A DNA stretch of 45,520 nucleotides from Novimethylophilus sp036504375 (GCF_036504375.1 NZ_DASXVH010000079.1:1-45520); one strand, 5' to 3'. Counted from the first letter of the stretch, positions 25,207 to 32,759 are shown. Notes: a model not told the origin generated them from the letters alone. Program-made: numbers and translations.

Positions 25207-25340
25207 AATGAGATGGGTCCGGGGGAATGCTCGGATTCGCGTTGCATCCGCGAATCCTCGGCCCTGCGGGCCCGTTTGCGCTAGCGCAAACGTCCAAGCG
25301 AGCGGTGCTCGCTTAGTCGAACCCAGCTAGGGGTTCTCAT
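25207..25340. repeat. Array of five adjacent hairpins downstream of ssrA
   Basis: Five dyads stand almost end to end: 25233-25257 (GGATTCGCG, 7-base loop, CGCGAATCC); 25260-25272 (GGCCC, TGC, GGGCC); 25273-25292 (perfect palindrome, half-site CGTTTGCGCT); 25296-25314 (AAGCGAGC, GGT, GCTCGCTT); 25319-25336 (GAACCC, 6-base loop, GGGTTC). No ORF is evident. Possible origins: the origin region of the phage whose gene II remnant abuts it, a REP-like element, or a folded RNA. I do not recognise the family. Confidence 0.75.
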
Positions 25341-25357
25341 CCACCCGCAACTTCATC

Positions 25358-25397
25358 AAATAAAAAAGGGCACCCTTTCGGGTACCCTTTTTTATTT
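25358..25397 (-). terminator. Intrinsic terminator of ssrA
   Basis: Long hairpin GGGTACCC, GAAA loop, GGGTGCCC (one G-U pair), extended by A/T pairing, then a T6 run on the minus strand. It starts directly after the tmRNA 3' CCA. The A/T flanks make it nearly symmetrical. Confidence 0.92.
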
Positions 25398-25760
25398 GGT
25401 GGAGCCGGGGGGAATCGAACCCCCGTCCGCAAGCCCGCTACAGGCAGTTCTACATACTTAGCCTGGTTGTTTGATTTAACCTTGCAACCGCCAACCGGCG
25501 GGCTGAGGCAAGGCGAGTTGCCTTGGATTTAATGCCGAGCAAAGCAACCCTGCACGACACGTATCCCGTGTATATGACGCTGCGATGGGTTTCCCCACCC
25601 ACCCCACGGGAGAGATGGTGCAGCGTCCAGCCGGATTAAGCGGCTAGAGCGTAAGTTTCGTCGTTGGCGACTATACTTGTTCCAGTTGTATTTACGAGGT
25701 GACTGGCCCTCGGTATGCACTACACTGCTTTGTAACCCACGTCGAAGCCATGTCGGCCCC
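25397..25760 (-). ncRNA. ssrA: tmRNA (ssrA)
   Basis: 364 nt, one-piece tmRNA. The 5' end is GGGGCCGACATGGC; the 3' end holds the T-arm GGGGGTTCGATTCCCCC and the acceptor ending in CCA. The tag reading frame at 25668-25636 codes for ANDETYALAA followed by TAA, a tag typical of Betaproteobacteria. With SmpB it rescues stalled ribosomes and marks the unfinished protein for proteolysis. smpB lies directly upstream on the same strand. Confidence 0.97.
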
Positions 25761-25809
25761 AGATTGAATCAGATCGATGCCGGCACAACAAGTTCCGCCA
25801 GCGTTTTCG

Positions 25810-25815
25810 ATTATA
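25810..25815 (-). promoter_or_regulatory. Candidate -10 element for ssrA
   Basis: A perfect TATAAT on the minus strand lies between the smpB stop and the tmRNA 5' end. No good -35 is visible. Transcription from here would give a leader of roughly 40 bases to be removed by RNase P. Confidence 0.4.
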
Positions 25816-25818
25816 CGC

Positions 25819-26268
25819 TTATTTGTTTGCGTGCCGCATGATGCGGGCTTTTTCGCGTTCCCAGTCGCGTTCTTTTTCGGTTTCGCGCTTATCGTACTGC
25901 TTCTTGCCCTTGGCGAGACCGATCTGCACTTTGACCCTTCCCCGGGTGTAATGCATGTCGATCGGCACCAGCGTATAGCCGGCGCGCTCCACCTGCCCGA
26001 TCAGCTTGGCAATCTGCTCGTTGTGCAGCAATAGCTTGCGGGTGCGCGTCGCATCCGGACGGACATGGGTGGAGGCCGAGCCCAGCGGGGTGACGTGGCA
26101 GCCGATCAGGTAAATCTCGCCGCGCTGGATGATCACATAGGCTTCCTTGAGCTGCACCTTGCCCTCGCGGATGGCCTTGACTTCCCACCCTTCGAGCACG
26201 ATACCTGCCTCGTACTTCTCTTCGATGAAGTAATCGTGAAAGGCTTTTTTGTTCTGGGCAATGCTCAT
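25819..26268 (-). CDS. smpB: SsrA-binding protein SmpB
   Basis: 149 aa OB-fold protein that carries tmRNA to stalled ribosomes. Marks: ARN-type N-terminus with NKKAFHDYFIEEKYEAGIVL, the block GWEVKAIREGKV, and the basic C-terminal tail YDKRETEKERDWEREKARIM that enters the mRNA channel. Placed next to ssrA and divergent from ratA with a 52-base gap. Confidence 0.97.
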   Translation of the reverse strand: MSIAQNKKAFHDYFIEEKYEAGIVLEGWEVKAIREGKVQLKEAYVIIQRGEIYLIGCHVTPLGSASTHVRPDATRTRKLLLHNEQIAKLIGQVERAGYTLVPIDMHYTRGRVKVQIGLAKGKKQYDKRETEKERDWEREKARIMRHANK

Positions 26269-26320
26269 GACGGACAGTTGGCTTAAAATCGCTATATTCT
26301 ACATGAGAGCCTTATCACCG

Positions 26321-26749
26321 ATGGCCGACGTTCACAAAACCGTGCTGGTGCCCTACTCTGCCGAGCAGATGTTCGCCCTGGTGGACCAGGCCGAACGCTA
26401 CCCGGAGTTTCTACCCTGGTGCGGCGGGGTCGACCTGCATTGGCGCAACGGCACGAGCACCTCGGCTACGCTGCATATCGATTACCACGGCCTCAAGCAG
26501 AATTTCACCACGGAAAATACCAAGGAATTTCCCACCCTGATGGACATCCGCCTGGTAAGTGGCCCCTTCCGCCATCTGGAAGGCGTATGGAAGTTCGTCC
26601 CGTTGGCAGAAGATGCGTGCAAGATCGACTTCAGGTTACACTACGAATTTGCCAGCCCGTTGCTGGAAAAGATCATTGCCCCCGTTTTTAGCCGCATTGC
26701 CGATACCTTTGTCGATGCCTTTGTCGAACGGGCAGAGAAAGTTTATTGA
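26321..26749 (+). CDS. ratA: RatA family START-domain protein
   Basis: 142 aa coenzyme Q-binding (COQ10/START-like) protein. It starts MADVHKTVLVPYSAEQMFALV and has YPEFLPWCGG near 25-34, both family marks. E. coli RatA was reported to block 70S assembly by binding the 50S subunit, and homologues are also linked to ubiquinone; which applies here is open. An upstream ATG at 26303 would add six residues; 26321 fits the family. rnfH follows after 12 bases. Confidence 0.9.
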   Translation: MADVHKTVLVPYSAEQMFALVDQAERYPEFLPWCGGVDLHWRNGTSTSATLHIDYHGLKQNFTTENTKEFPTLMDIRLVSGPFRHLEGVWKFVPLAEDACKIDFRLHYEFASPLLEKIIAPVFSRIADTFVDAFVERAEKVY

Positions 26750-26761
26750 GACGCCCCGAAC

Positions 26762-27082
26762 ATGAGCAAAACCATTCCCGTTGAAGTCGCCTATGCGCTG
26801 CCCGCCCAGCAGATATTGCTGCAAATAAATGTCGCGGAAGGCACCACGGCAGAGCAGGCGGTTCGCGCGAGCGGTATTCTGGAAAAATTCCCGGGGATCG
26901 ATCTGGCGCAGAACCGGATCGGAATTTTCGGCAAGCTGACCAAACCCGACAGCGTACTGCACGAAAACGACAGGGTAGAGATCTATCGGCCGTTAATCGC
27001 CGACCCCAAGGGAGTCAGGCGTCAGCGTGCGGCCGAAGGCAAGGCGATGAAAAAAGGCGGCGGAGATTTGCCCGCCGAATAG
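26762..27082 (+). CDS. rnfH: RnfH (RatB) family ubiquitin-like protein
   Basis: 106 aa beta-grasp protein with the family core VEVAYALPAQQILLQI near the start, GIFGKL in the middle and DRVEIYRPLIADPKGVRRQRA near the end. Function is unknown in detail; it is usually beside ratA, and in some genomes with rnf genes, which are not in this window. The ratA-rnfH pair diverges from smpB, as in many Beta- and Gammaproteobacteria. Confidence 0.92.
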   Translation: MSKTIPVEVAYALPAQQILLQINVAEGTTAEQAVRASGILEKFPGIDLAQNRIGIFGKLTKPDSVLHENDRVEIYRPLIADPKGVRRQRAAEGKAMKKGGGDLPAE

Positions 27083-27085
27083 CAG

Positions 27086-27652
27086 TCAACTGCCGCACCA
27101 CCTGGAGATTTCCTGCTTGGCCTCATCCAGCTTCTGTTTGGCTTCATTGTCATCCAGATAGACTCTCTCACCTTTTTCGTTGATCTTGCTGATCCGTCCG
27201 CCTATCTGGTAGGTCTGCAAATTAGCCTTGGCCGCCTTGCAATTTTCATCTTTGAGTTTTTGCTCAGCCTGTTTGTCCTCGTTAGCCTTATCAGCTTTCT
27301 TTTTTGCCTCTTCGGCTTCCTGCTTCTTGCGTTTGGCATCCAGCTCTAAATCCGCCGGAGTTTTCTGGAGTGTCGTCTGTTTGGGTTTGGCCGCATCAGC
27401 CGGAACAGGAGGCTGACCCGGCTGGGGGATGCCGGCTTTCCCCGGCAGCGAATCAACCACAGGCGGCGTTTCGGCCTGTGATATCGGCGGCTTTTTAACG
27501 AACATGGGTTCGCACTTAACTCCGCGTTCGGAAGACATCTGGCCCGAATAGCTGATTTTGCCGCTGGGCGCCCGACATTTATAGGTCTCACCCACAGCGG
27601 CGAATGGCATGATCGCCAATCCTAATACCAACAACCTGCCGTATTTATTCAT
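27086..27652 (-). CDS. DUF4124 domain protein, exported
   Basis: 188 aa. Signal peptide 1-21 (cut after AAVG), then a DUF4124-like beta-hairpin domain with ETYKCRAPSGKISYSGQ, a proline-rich linker, a lysine/glutamate-rich coiled coil (about 105-140) and a C-terminal segment with two cysteines (ENCKAA and SRWCGS). DUF4124 proteins are common periplasmic proteins of unknown role in Betaproteobacteria. Its stop is 3 bases past the rnfH stop on the opposite strand, with no visible terminator. Confidence 0.8.
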   Translation of the reverse strand: MNKYGRLLVLGLAIMPFAAVGETYKCRAPSGKISYSGQMSSERGVKCEPMFVKKPPISQAETPPVVDSLPGKAGIPQPGQPPVPADAAKPKQTTLQKTPADLELDAKRKKQEAEEAKKKADKANEDKQAEQKLKDENCKAAKANLQTYQIGGRISKINEKGERVYLDDNEAKQKLDEAKQEISRWCGS

Positions 27653-27698
27653 TGCAAAACCTTCCCCGCGATGTTTATCAAACGCTTAGACCATATCC

Positions 27699-27719
27699 TT
27701 GACGATGGGTGATCGTCAA
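27699..27719. promoter_or_regulatory. 8-5-8 palindrome upstream of the guaB promoter
   Basis: TTGACGAT, 5-base spacer GGGTG, ATCGTCAA. The perfect dyad ends 6 bases before the guaB -35 box and sits between divergent genes, which suits an operator. There is no T tract. The binding factor is unknown, and it does not resemble the E. coli PurR box. Confidence 0.5.
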
Positions 27720-27725
27720 TCCCAA

Positions 27726-27754
27726 TTTACCAGCACGGCATCAGCCTGTATAAT
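27726..27754 (+). promoter_or_regulatory. Sigma-70 promoter of guaB
   Basis: -35 TTTACC (4 of 6), 17-base spacer, -10 TATAAT (perfect), about 27 bases before the guaB ATG. AAGGA provides the ribosome site. Confidence 0.82.
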
Positions 27755-27781
27755 TTCTTTTTGCCACTAAGGATAAAATCT

Positions 27782-29242
27782 ATGCGCCTGCTGCAGAAAG
27801 CGCTCACGTTCGACGATGTATTGCTGGTTCCGGCACACTCGGACGTCATGCCCCGCGATGTGATCCTGGCCACCCGCCTCACCCGCGAAATCACGCTCAA
27901 CATCCCCGTCGTATCCGCCGCAATGGATACCGTAACCGAAGCGCCGCTCGCCATTGCGCTGGCCCAGGAAGGCGGTATCGGCATCATCCACAAGAACATG
28001 AGCGCCGCCCAGCAGGCTGCGCACGTGGCCCGCGTCAAGCGTTTCGAATCCGGCGTGGTGCACGATCCGGTGACCATTTCGCCGTCGATGACGGTGCGCG
28101 ACGTGCTGGAACTGACGCGTCGCCATCGCATCTCCGGCCTGCCGGTGGTGGAAGGCAAGCAAGTGGTCGGTATCGTCACCAACCGCGACCTGCGCTTTGA
28201 AACCAATCTCGACCAGCCGGTGAGCGGCATCATGACCCCGCGCGAGCGCCTGGTCACGGTGCGGGAAGGCACGCCGCGCGAGGAGGCGATGAAGCTGCTG
28301 CACAAGCACCGCATAGAGCGCGTGCTGGTGGTGAACGAGGCTTTCGACCTTAAGGGCCTGATTACCGTCAAGGATATCCAGAAATCATCCGAACACCCGC
28401 TTGCCTGCAAGGATGAGCAAGGCCGGCTGCGCGCCGGTGCCGCGGTAGGCGTCGGCGAGGGCACCGAAGAGCGCGTCGCCGCGTTGGCCGAGGCAGGCGT
28501 GGACGTGATCGTGGTCGATACCGCGCACGGCCATTCGCAAGGCGTGCTGTCGCGCGTCCAGTGGGTGAAAAAGAATTTCCCGCAGGTACAGGTCATCGGC
28601 GGCAACATCGCCACCGCGGAAGCCGCCAAAGCGCTGGTGGATCACGGCGCCGACGGCGTCAAGGTCGGCATCGGCCCCGGCTCGATTTGCACCACGCGCA
28701 TCGTCGCCGGCGTCGGCGTGCCGCAGATCACCGCGATCAGCAACGTCGCCAAGGCGCTGGAAGGCAGCGGTGTGCCGTTCATCGGCGACGGCGGCATCCG
28801 CTACTCCGGCGACATCTCCAAGGCGATCGCAGCCGGCGCCAATGCCGTCATGCTGGGCGGCCTGTTTGCCGGCACCGAGGAAGCTCCGGGAGAAATCGAA
28901 CTGTTCCAGGGGCGCTCGTACAAATCCTACCGCGGCATGGGTAGCCTGGGCGCGATGCAGAAAGGCTCCAGCGACCGTTACTTCCAGGACGCCGAGGCCA
29001 ATGCCGACAAGCTGGTGCCGGAGGGCGTGGAAGGACGCGTGCCCTACAAGGGCAGCGTGCTGGCGGTGATTCACCAGCTGATGGGCGGCCTGCGTGCCTC
29101 GATGGGTTACGTCGGCTGCGCCACCATCGATGAAATGCGCGCGCGGGCGCAGTTTGTCGAGATCACGTCATCTGGCATCCGCGAATCGCATGTGCACGAT
29201 GTGCAGATCACCAAGGAAGCACCTAACTATCATATCGATTAA
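27782..29242 (+). CDS. guaB: IMP dehydrogenase
   Basis: 486 aa. Oxidises IMP to XMP with NAD, the committed step to GMP. TIM barrel interrupted by a CBS pair (about 95-205). The catalytic cysteine is C303 in GPGSICTTRIV; the flap YRGMGSLGAM and the monovalent-ion region are present. The frame is open 7 codons upstream, but MRLLQKALTFDDV follows AAGGA and fits the family. guaA follows after an 84-base inverted repeat. Confidence 0.97.
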   Translation: MRLLQKALTFDDVLLVPAHSDVMPRDVILATRLTREITLNIPVVSAAMDTVTEAPLAIALAQEGGIGIIHKNMSAAQQAAHVARVKRFESGVVHDPVTISPSMTVRDVLELTRRHRISGLPVVEGKQVVGIVTNRDLRFETNLDQPVSGIMTPRERLVTVREGTPREEAMKLLHKHRIERVLVVNEAFDLKGLITVKDIQKSSEHPLACKDEQGRLRAGAAVGVGEGTEERVAALAEAGVDVIVVDTAHGHSQGVLSRVQWVKKNFPQVQVIGGNIATAEAAKALVDHGADGVKVGIGPGSICTTRIVAGVGVPQITAISNVAKALEGSGVPFIGDGGIRYSGDISKAIAAGANAVMLGGLFAGTEEAPGEIELFQGRSYKSYRGMGSLGAMQKGSSDRYFQDAEANADKLVPEGVEGRVPYKGSVLAVIHQLMGGLRASMGYVGCATIDEMRARAQFVEITSSGIRESHVHDVQITKEAPNYHID

Positions 29243-29326
29243 CGAAATAGCCACAGAGGGCACAGAGATCACGGAGAGCCCCTGTTTTCCTCACTCTGTG
29301 CCCTCTGTGTTCCGCGTGGCTAAAAA
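29243..29326. repeat. Inverted-repeat element between guaB and guaA
   Basis: CACAGAGGGCACAGAG at 29252-29267 is repeated perfectly in inverse at 29294-29309 (16 of 16), with a 26-base loop. The same words recur in a scattered intergenic element seen in many bacteria (from memory). The transcript would fold just ahead of the guaA start, and no standard ribosome site is visible for guaA, so the hairpin could affect guaA expression. Confidence 0.75.
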
Positions 29327-30892
29327 ATGTCCCATCAAAAAATCCTGATTCTAGATTTCGGCTCCCAATATACCCAGTTGATCGCCCGCCGCGTGCGCGA
29401 GCAACAGGTCTATTGCGAATTGCATTCGCACGATGTTTCAGACGAATTCGTTCGGGAATTCAATCCTGCCGGGATTATTCTGTCGGGCGGACCGAATTCC
29501 GTTTATGAGGACGAAACGCCGCGGGCGCCGGATGCGGTGTTCCAGCTTGGCGTACCGGTATTCGGCATCTGCTACGGCATGCAAACCATGGCGGCGCAGC
29601 TGGGGGGCAAGGTGGAGAATGCCCACAAGCGCGAATTCGGCTATGCGGAAATCCGCGCGCGCGGCCATTCGGCGCTGTTCAGCGACATCGAGGACCGCCG
29701 CAACGAAGAAGGCCACGGCCTGCTGGACGTGTGGATGAGCCACGGCGACAAGGTGACGGAACTGCCGCAAGGCTTCAAGGTCATCGCCGGCAACGACTCC
29801 ACGCCGATTGCCGGCATGGCGGACGAATCCCGCAAATATTACGCGGTGCAGTTCCACCCGGAAGTCACGCACACGCTCAAGGGCCGCGACATCCTCGCAC
29901 GCTTCGTGCACGAGATCTGCGGCTGCGGCCACGACTGGAACATGCCGGACTACGTAGCCGAAGCGGTAGAGAAAATCCGCGCCCAGGTGGGCCGCGAGGA
30001 AGTGATCCTGGGGCTCTCCGGCGGCGTCGATTCCTCGGTCGCGGCAGCGCTGATCCATCGCGCCATCGGCGATCAATTGACTTGCGTATTTGTCGACAAC
30101 GGCCTGCTGCGCCTCAATGAAGCAGAGCAGGTGATGCTGACCTTCGCCCGCAATCTCGGCGTCAGGGTAATCCACGTCGATGCTGCCGCGCAGTTCATGG
30201 GCCATCTCCAGGGTGTTTCCGACCCCGAAGCCAAGCGCAAGATCATCGGCCGCGAATTCGTCGAGGTATTCCAGGCCGAAGCCAAGAAATTGCCGCAAGC
30301 CAAATGGCTGGCGCAGGGCACCATCTACCCGGACGTGATCGAATCCGCCGGCGCCAAGACCAAGAAGGCGCACACCATCAAGAGCCACCACAATGTCGGC
30401 GGCCTGCCGGAAACGTTGCATCTCAAGCTGCTGGAGCCGCTGCGCGAACTGTTCAAGGACGAAGTGCGCGAGTTGGGCATCGCCCTTGGCCTGGCCCACG
30501 AGATGGTGTACCGCCACCCCTTCCCCGGCCCCGGCCTGGGCGTACGCATCCTGGGCGAAGTGAAGCAGGAATTCACCGACTTGCTGCGCCGCGCCGATGC
30601 CATTTTCATCGACGAACTGCGCGCCGCCGACTGGTACGACAAGACCTCGCAGGCGTTCGCGGTGTTCCTGCCGGTGAAGTCGGTAGGCGTGATGGGCGAC
30701 GGCCGCACCTACGAATACGTGGTGGCACTGCGCGCAGTGGAAACTTCCGACTTCATGACCGCGCACTGGGCCGAACTGCCGCACAGCCTGCTGGGCAAGG
30801 TGTCCAACCGCATCATCAACGAAGTGCGCGGCATCAACCGCGTGGTCTATGACATCTCCGGCAAACCGCCGGCGACCATCGAGTGGGAGTAG
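29327..30892 (+). CDS. guaA: GMP synthase (glutamine-hydrolysing)
   Basis: 521 aa. XMP to GMP with ATP and glutamine. N-terminal class I glutaminase with C82 in FGICYGMQ and the His/Glu pair in QFHPEVTHT; central PP-loop GLSGGVDSSVAAALI; C-terminal dimerisation domain ending in RVVYDISGKPPATIEWE. No convincing Shine-Dalgarno: the bases before ATG are the end of the inverted repeat and an A run. Confidence 0.97.
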   Translation: MSHQKILILDFGSQYTQLIARRVREQQVYCELHSHDVSDEFVREFNPAGIILSGGPNSVYEDETPRAPDAVFQLGVPVFGICYGMQTMAAQLGGKVENAHKREFGYAEIRARGHSALFSDIEDRRNEEGHGLLDVWMSHGDKVTELPQGFKVIAGNDSTPIAGMADESRKYYAVQFHPEVTHTLKGRDILARFVHEICGCGHDWNMPDYVAEAVEKIRAQVGREEVILGLSGGVDSSVAAALIHRAIGDQLTCVFVDNGLLRLNEAEQVMLTFARNLGVRVIHVDAAAQFMGHLQGVSDPEAKRKIIGREFVEVFQAEAKKLPQAKWLAQGTIYPDVIESAGAKTKKAHTIKSHHNVGGLPETLHLKLLEPLRELFKDEVRELGIALGLAHEMVYRHPFPGPGLGVRILGEVKQEFTDLLRRADAIFIDELRAADWYDKTSQAFAVFLPVKSVGVMGDGRTYEYVVALRAVETSDFMTAHWAELPHSLLGKVSNRIINEVRGINRVVYDISGKPPATIEWE

Positions 30893-30897
30893 CCGCC

Positions 30898-31431
30898 ATG
30901 GCCATGATACCCACGAACGGCGGACAGCCTGCGGCCATCGACGGTCTCGATCTTATCGGCGCAGGCACCTCGTTCCGGAACGAGTTGTTCGACATGGTTG
31001 CCAACTCGGCGATCTTCAATCGTTTCGAAGGTCCGGAAATCCGCCAGCTGATCGGCTATATGCACGCTTATTCGGCCCCCGCCGGAACGACCCTGTTCCG
31101 CGAGGGAGAACCCGGCAAGTATATGGGCATCCTGATCGAGGGCTCCATTGAAGTCCGCAAGCAGAATGATGACGGGCGCGAGCACGCCATCGCCACCATC
31201 ACGCCGGGCAAGACATTCGGGGAGATGTCGCTGATAGACGGCTTGCAGCACTCGGCTTCGGGCGTCACGCTGGAACCCATCGTCCTGACCCTGCTCGGCA
31301 AGGAACCCCTCCGACAATTCCTCGAAAAACATCCCGCCTCCGGCGTCAAGATGCTATGGGAGATTGCCCGGCTGCTCAGCCTGCGGCTGCGCCAGACCAG
31401 CGGACAGCTGGTCGATTACCTCAACCAGTGA
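30898..31431 (+). CDS. Cyclic-nucleotide-binding domain protein without DNA-binding domain
   Basis: 177 aa. A cNMP-binding beta barrel covers about 45-160: LFREGEPGKYMGILIEGSIEV, then the phosphate-binding cassette FGEMSLIDGLQHSASG at about 118-133. The cassette's usual phosphate-binding arginine (RSA) is replaced by histidine (HSA). There is no helix-turn-helix after the barrel, so it is not a Crp/Fnr regulator; the C-terminal helix LLSLRLRQTSGQLVDYL may dimerise. It starts 5 bases after guaA and its stop overlaps the next start, so it belongs to the gua operon. Ligand (cAMP, cGMP or none) unknown. Confidence 0.82.
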   Translation: MAMIPTNGGQPAAIDGLDLIGAGTSFRNELFDMVANSAIFNRFEGPEIRQLIGYMHAYSAPAGTTLFREGEPGKYMGILIEGSIEVRKQNDDGREHAIATITPGKTFGEMSLIDGLQHSASGVTLEPIVLTLLGKEPLRQFLEKHPASGVKMLWEIARLLSLRLRQTSGQLVDYLNQ

Positions 31432-32213
31432 TGCCGCTCACGATACGCATACTGGGCTGTAGCGGCGGCGCCTGCGGCGATTTGCGCAGCACCGCGCTGC
31501 TGCTTGACGACAGTACCCTCGTCGATTGCGGCACCGGGGTCGGCGATCTGTCGCTGGAGGAGATGGCGCGAATACACGACGTGTTTCTCACCCATTCCCA
31601 CCTCGACCACGTGCTGTTCCTGCCGCTGCTGTCCGACGCCGCGCTGGCCCTGCGCGACGGCCCGCTGACCGTGCACGCGCTGCCGGAAACGCTGGCCGCG
31701 CTCAAGATCCACCTGTTCAACGGTGTATTGTGGCCGGACTACACCGCCCTGCCGTCGCCGCAGTCTCCCTGTATCCGCCTGCAGGCGCTGGCCTTACACG
31801 AAACCTGCGAACTGGCGCATGGCCGCATCACTGCGCTGCCCGCGCTGCATGCCGTGCCGGCGGTGGGTTACCTGATCGACAGCGGCCGCGCCAGCTTCGC
31901 CTTCAGCGGCGACACCACCGACTGCGCAGCCTTCTGGGACAAGCTCAATGAAGTCGAGAACCTGCAATACGTGATGGTCGAGACCACCATGCGCGATGCG
32001 GACAGCGGCATCGCAGAACGCTCGCGCCACACCACCCCGGCACTGTTGGCGCGGGGAGTTGCCCGGCTGAAGAAAGCCGTGCAGCTGCTGGTCACGCACA
32101 TCGAGCCGGACAAGGTGGAAGCGGTCCGCGCCGAGATCCGCGCCGCGCTGGCCGGGATTACTCCGCCAATCGTGCCGCATTTCGTCATGCGCGGCGAGGT
32201 GTACGAACTGTGA
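31431..32213 (+). CDS. Metallo-beta-lactamase-fold hydrolase, class II cyclic-nucleotide phosphodiesterase-like
   Basis: 260 aa. Metal motif THSHLDHVLFLPLLSDA near 52 (HxHxDH), with further ligands probably at H in ALHAVPAVGYL, D in FSGDTTD and H in VTHIEPDK. The HSHLDH context is close to the class II 3',5'-cyclic nucleotide phosphodiesterase signature. It may hydrolyse cAMP or cGMP. The start ATG shares one base with the stop of the cyclic-nucleotide-binding gene (TGATG) and its end overlaps the next start (GTGA), so all are coupled. Substrate is inferred, not shown; RNase Z-like activity is the main alternative. Confidence 0.75.
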   Translation: MPLTIRILGCSGGACGDLRSTALLLDDSTLVDCGTGVGDLSLEEMARIHDVFLTHSHLDHVLFLPLLSDAALALRDGPLTVHALPETLAALKIHLFNGVLWPDYTALPSPQSPCIRLQALALHETCELAHGRITALPALHAVPAVGYLIDSGRASFAFSGDTTDCAAFWDKLNEVENLQYVMVETTMRDADSGIAERSRHTTPALLARGVARLKKAVQLLVTHIEPDKVEAVRAEIRAALAGITPPIVPHFVMRGEVYEL

Positions 32214-32713
32214 GCCGGGCATTCCTCAACGAGGACAAATTCGAGCAGGCGGGCGACGAACTGGTCGAACGCCCGGTCAGCGCGCAGCCCAATTACGTGA
32301 CCCCGGCCGGGCTGCGGCAACTGCAGCAGGAAGCAGTGCGACTGGAAGCGTTGCGCAGGACACTGGCGGCGAACAAGGACGACCCGTTCGCCATCCAGCA
32401 GAAAGCCGAGGTCGAACGCGACCTGCGCTATTACGCGGCACGGCTGGAAAGCGCGACGATGGTCGATCCGGCCGCGCAGCCTAGCGACGAGGTGCGTTTC
32501 GGCGCGGTTGTCGGCATGGAAGACGAGGATGGCCATGCGCTCGAATTCGCCATCGTCGGCGAGGACGAGGCGGATGTCGCCAGCAACAAGGTCAGCTGGG
32601 TTTCGCCGCTGGCTAAAGCGCTGATCGGCGCGCATATCGGCGATAGCGTAAAATGGCGCCGCCCCGCAGGCGACAAAGAGCTGGAAATCATCGCGATCCG
32701 CTATCAGGTTTAA
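32210..32713 (+). CDS. GreA/GreB-family transcription factor, divergent
   Basis: 167 aa with GTG start inside GTGA. A coiled coil spans about 28-85 and the C-terminal FKBP-like Gre domain about 92-167 (RFGAVVGMEDEDGHALEFAIVG, then SPLAKALIGAHIGDSVKW). The coiled-coil tip in GreA/GreB carries SENADY with two acids needed for transcript cleavage; here that place reads NKDDPFAIQQKAE. The two aspartates may substitute, or the factor may bind RNA polymerase without stimulating cleavage. Fourth gene of the gua operon. Confidence 0.8.
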   Translation: MSRAFLNEDKFEQAGDELVERPVSAQPNYVTPAGLRQLQQEAVRLEALRRTLAANKDDPFAIQQKAEVERDLRYYAARLESATMVDPAAQPSDEVRFGAVVGMEDEDGHALEFAIVGEDEADVASNKVSWVSPLAKALIGAHIGDSVKWRRPAGDKELEIIAIRYQV

Positions 32714-32759
32714 AACACCCAATGCGCGTTTTACGCCGCGCACCCTAAGGAAATTCATT

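Noticed and set aside
24948..25208. 86-aa plus-strand ORF
   Set aside because: The opposite strand carries clear phage gene II/X motifs in this interval; the plus-strand frame is a shadow without recognisable features.
25233..25340. CRISPR array
   Set aside because: The dyads differ in sequence and have no regular repeat-spacer spacing; no cas genes are nearby.
25529..25720. 63-aa minus-strand ORF
   Set aside because: Lies wholly inside the tmRNA gene; only the tag peptide frame is meaningful there.
27699..27719. Intrinsic terminator upstream of guaB
   Set aside because: The hairpin has no T tract on either strand and stands between divergent gene starts.
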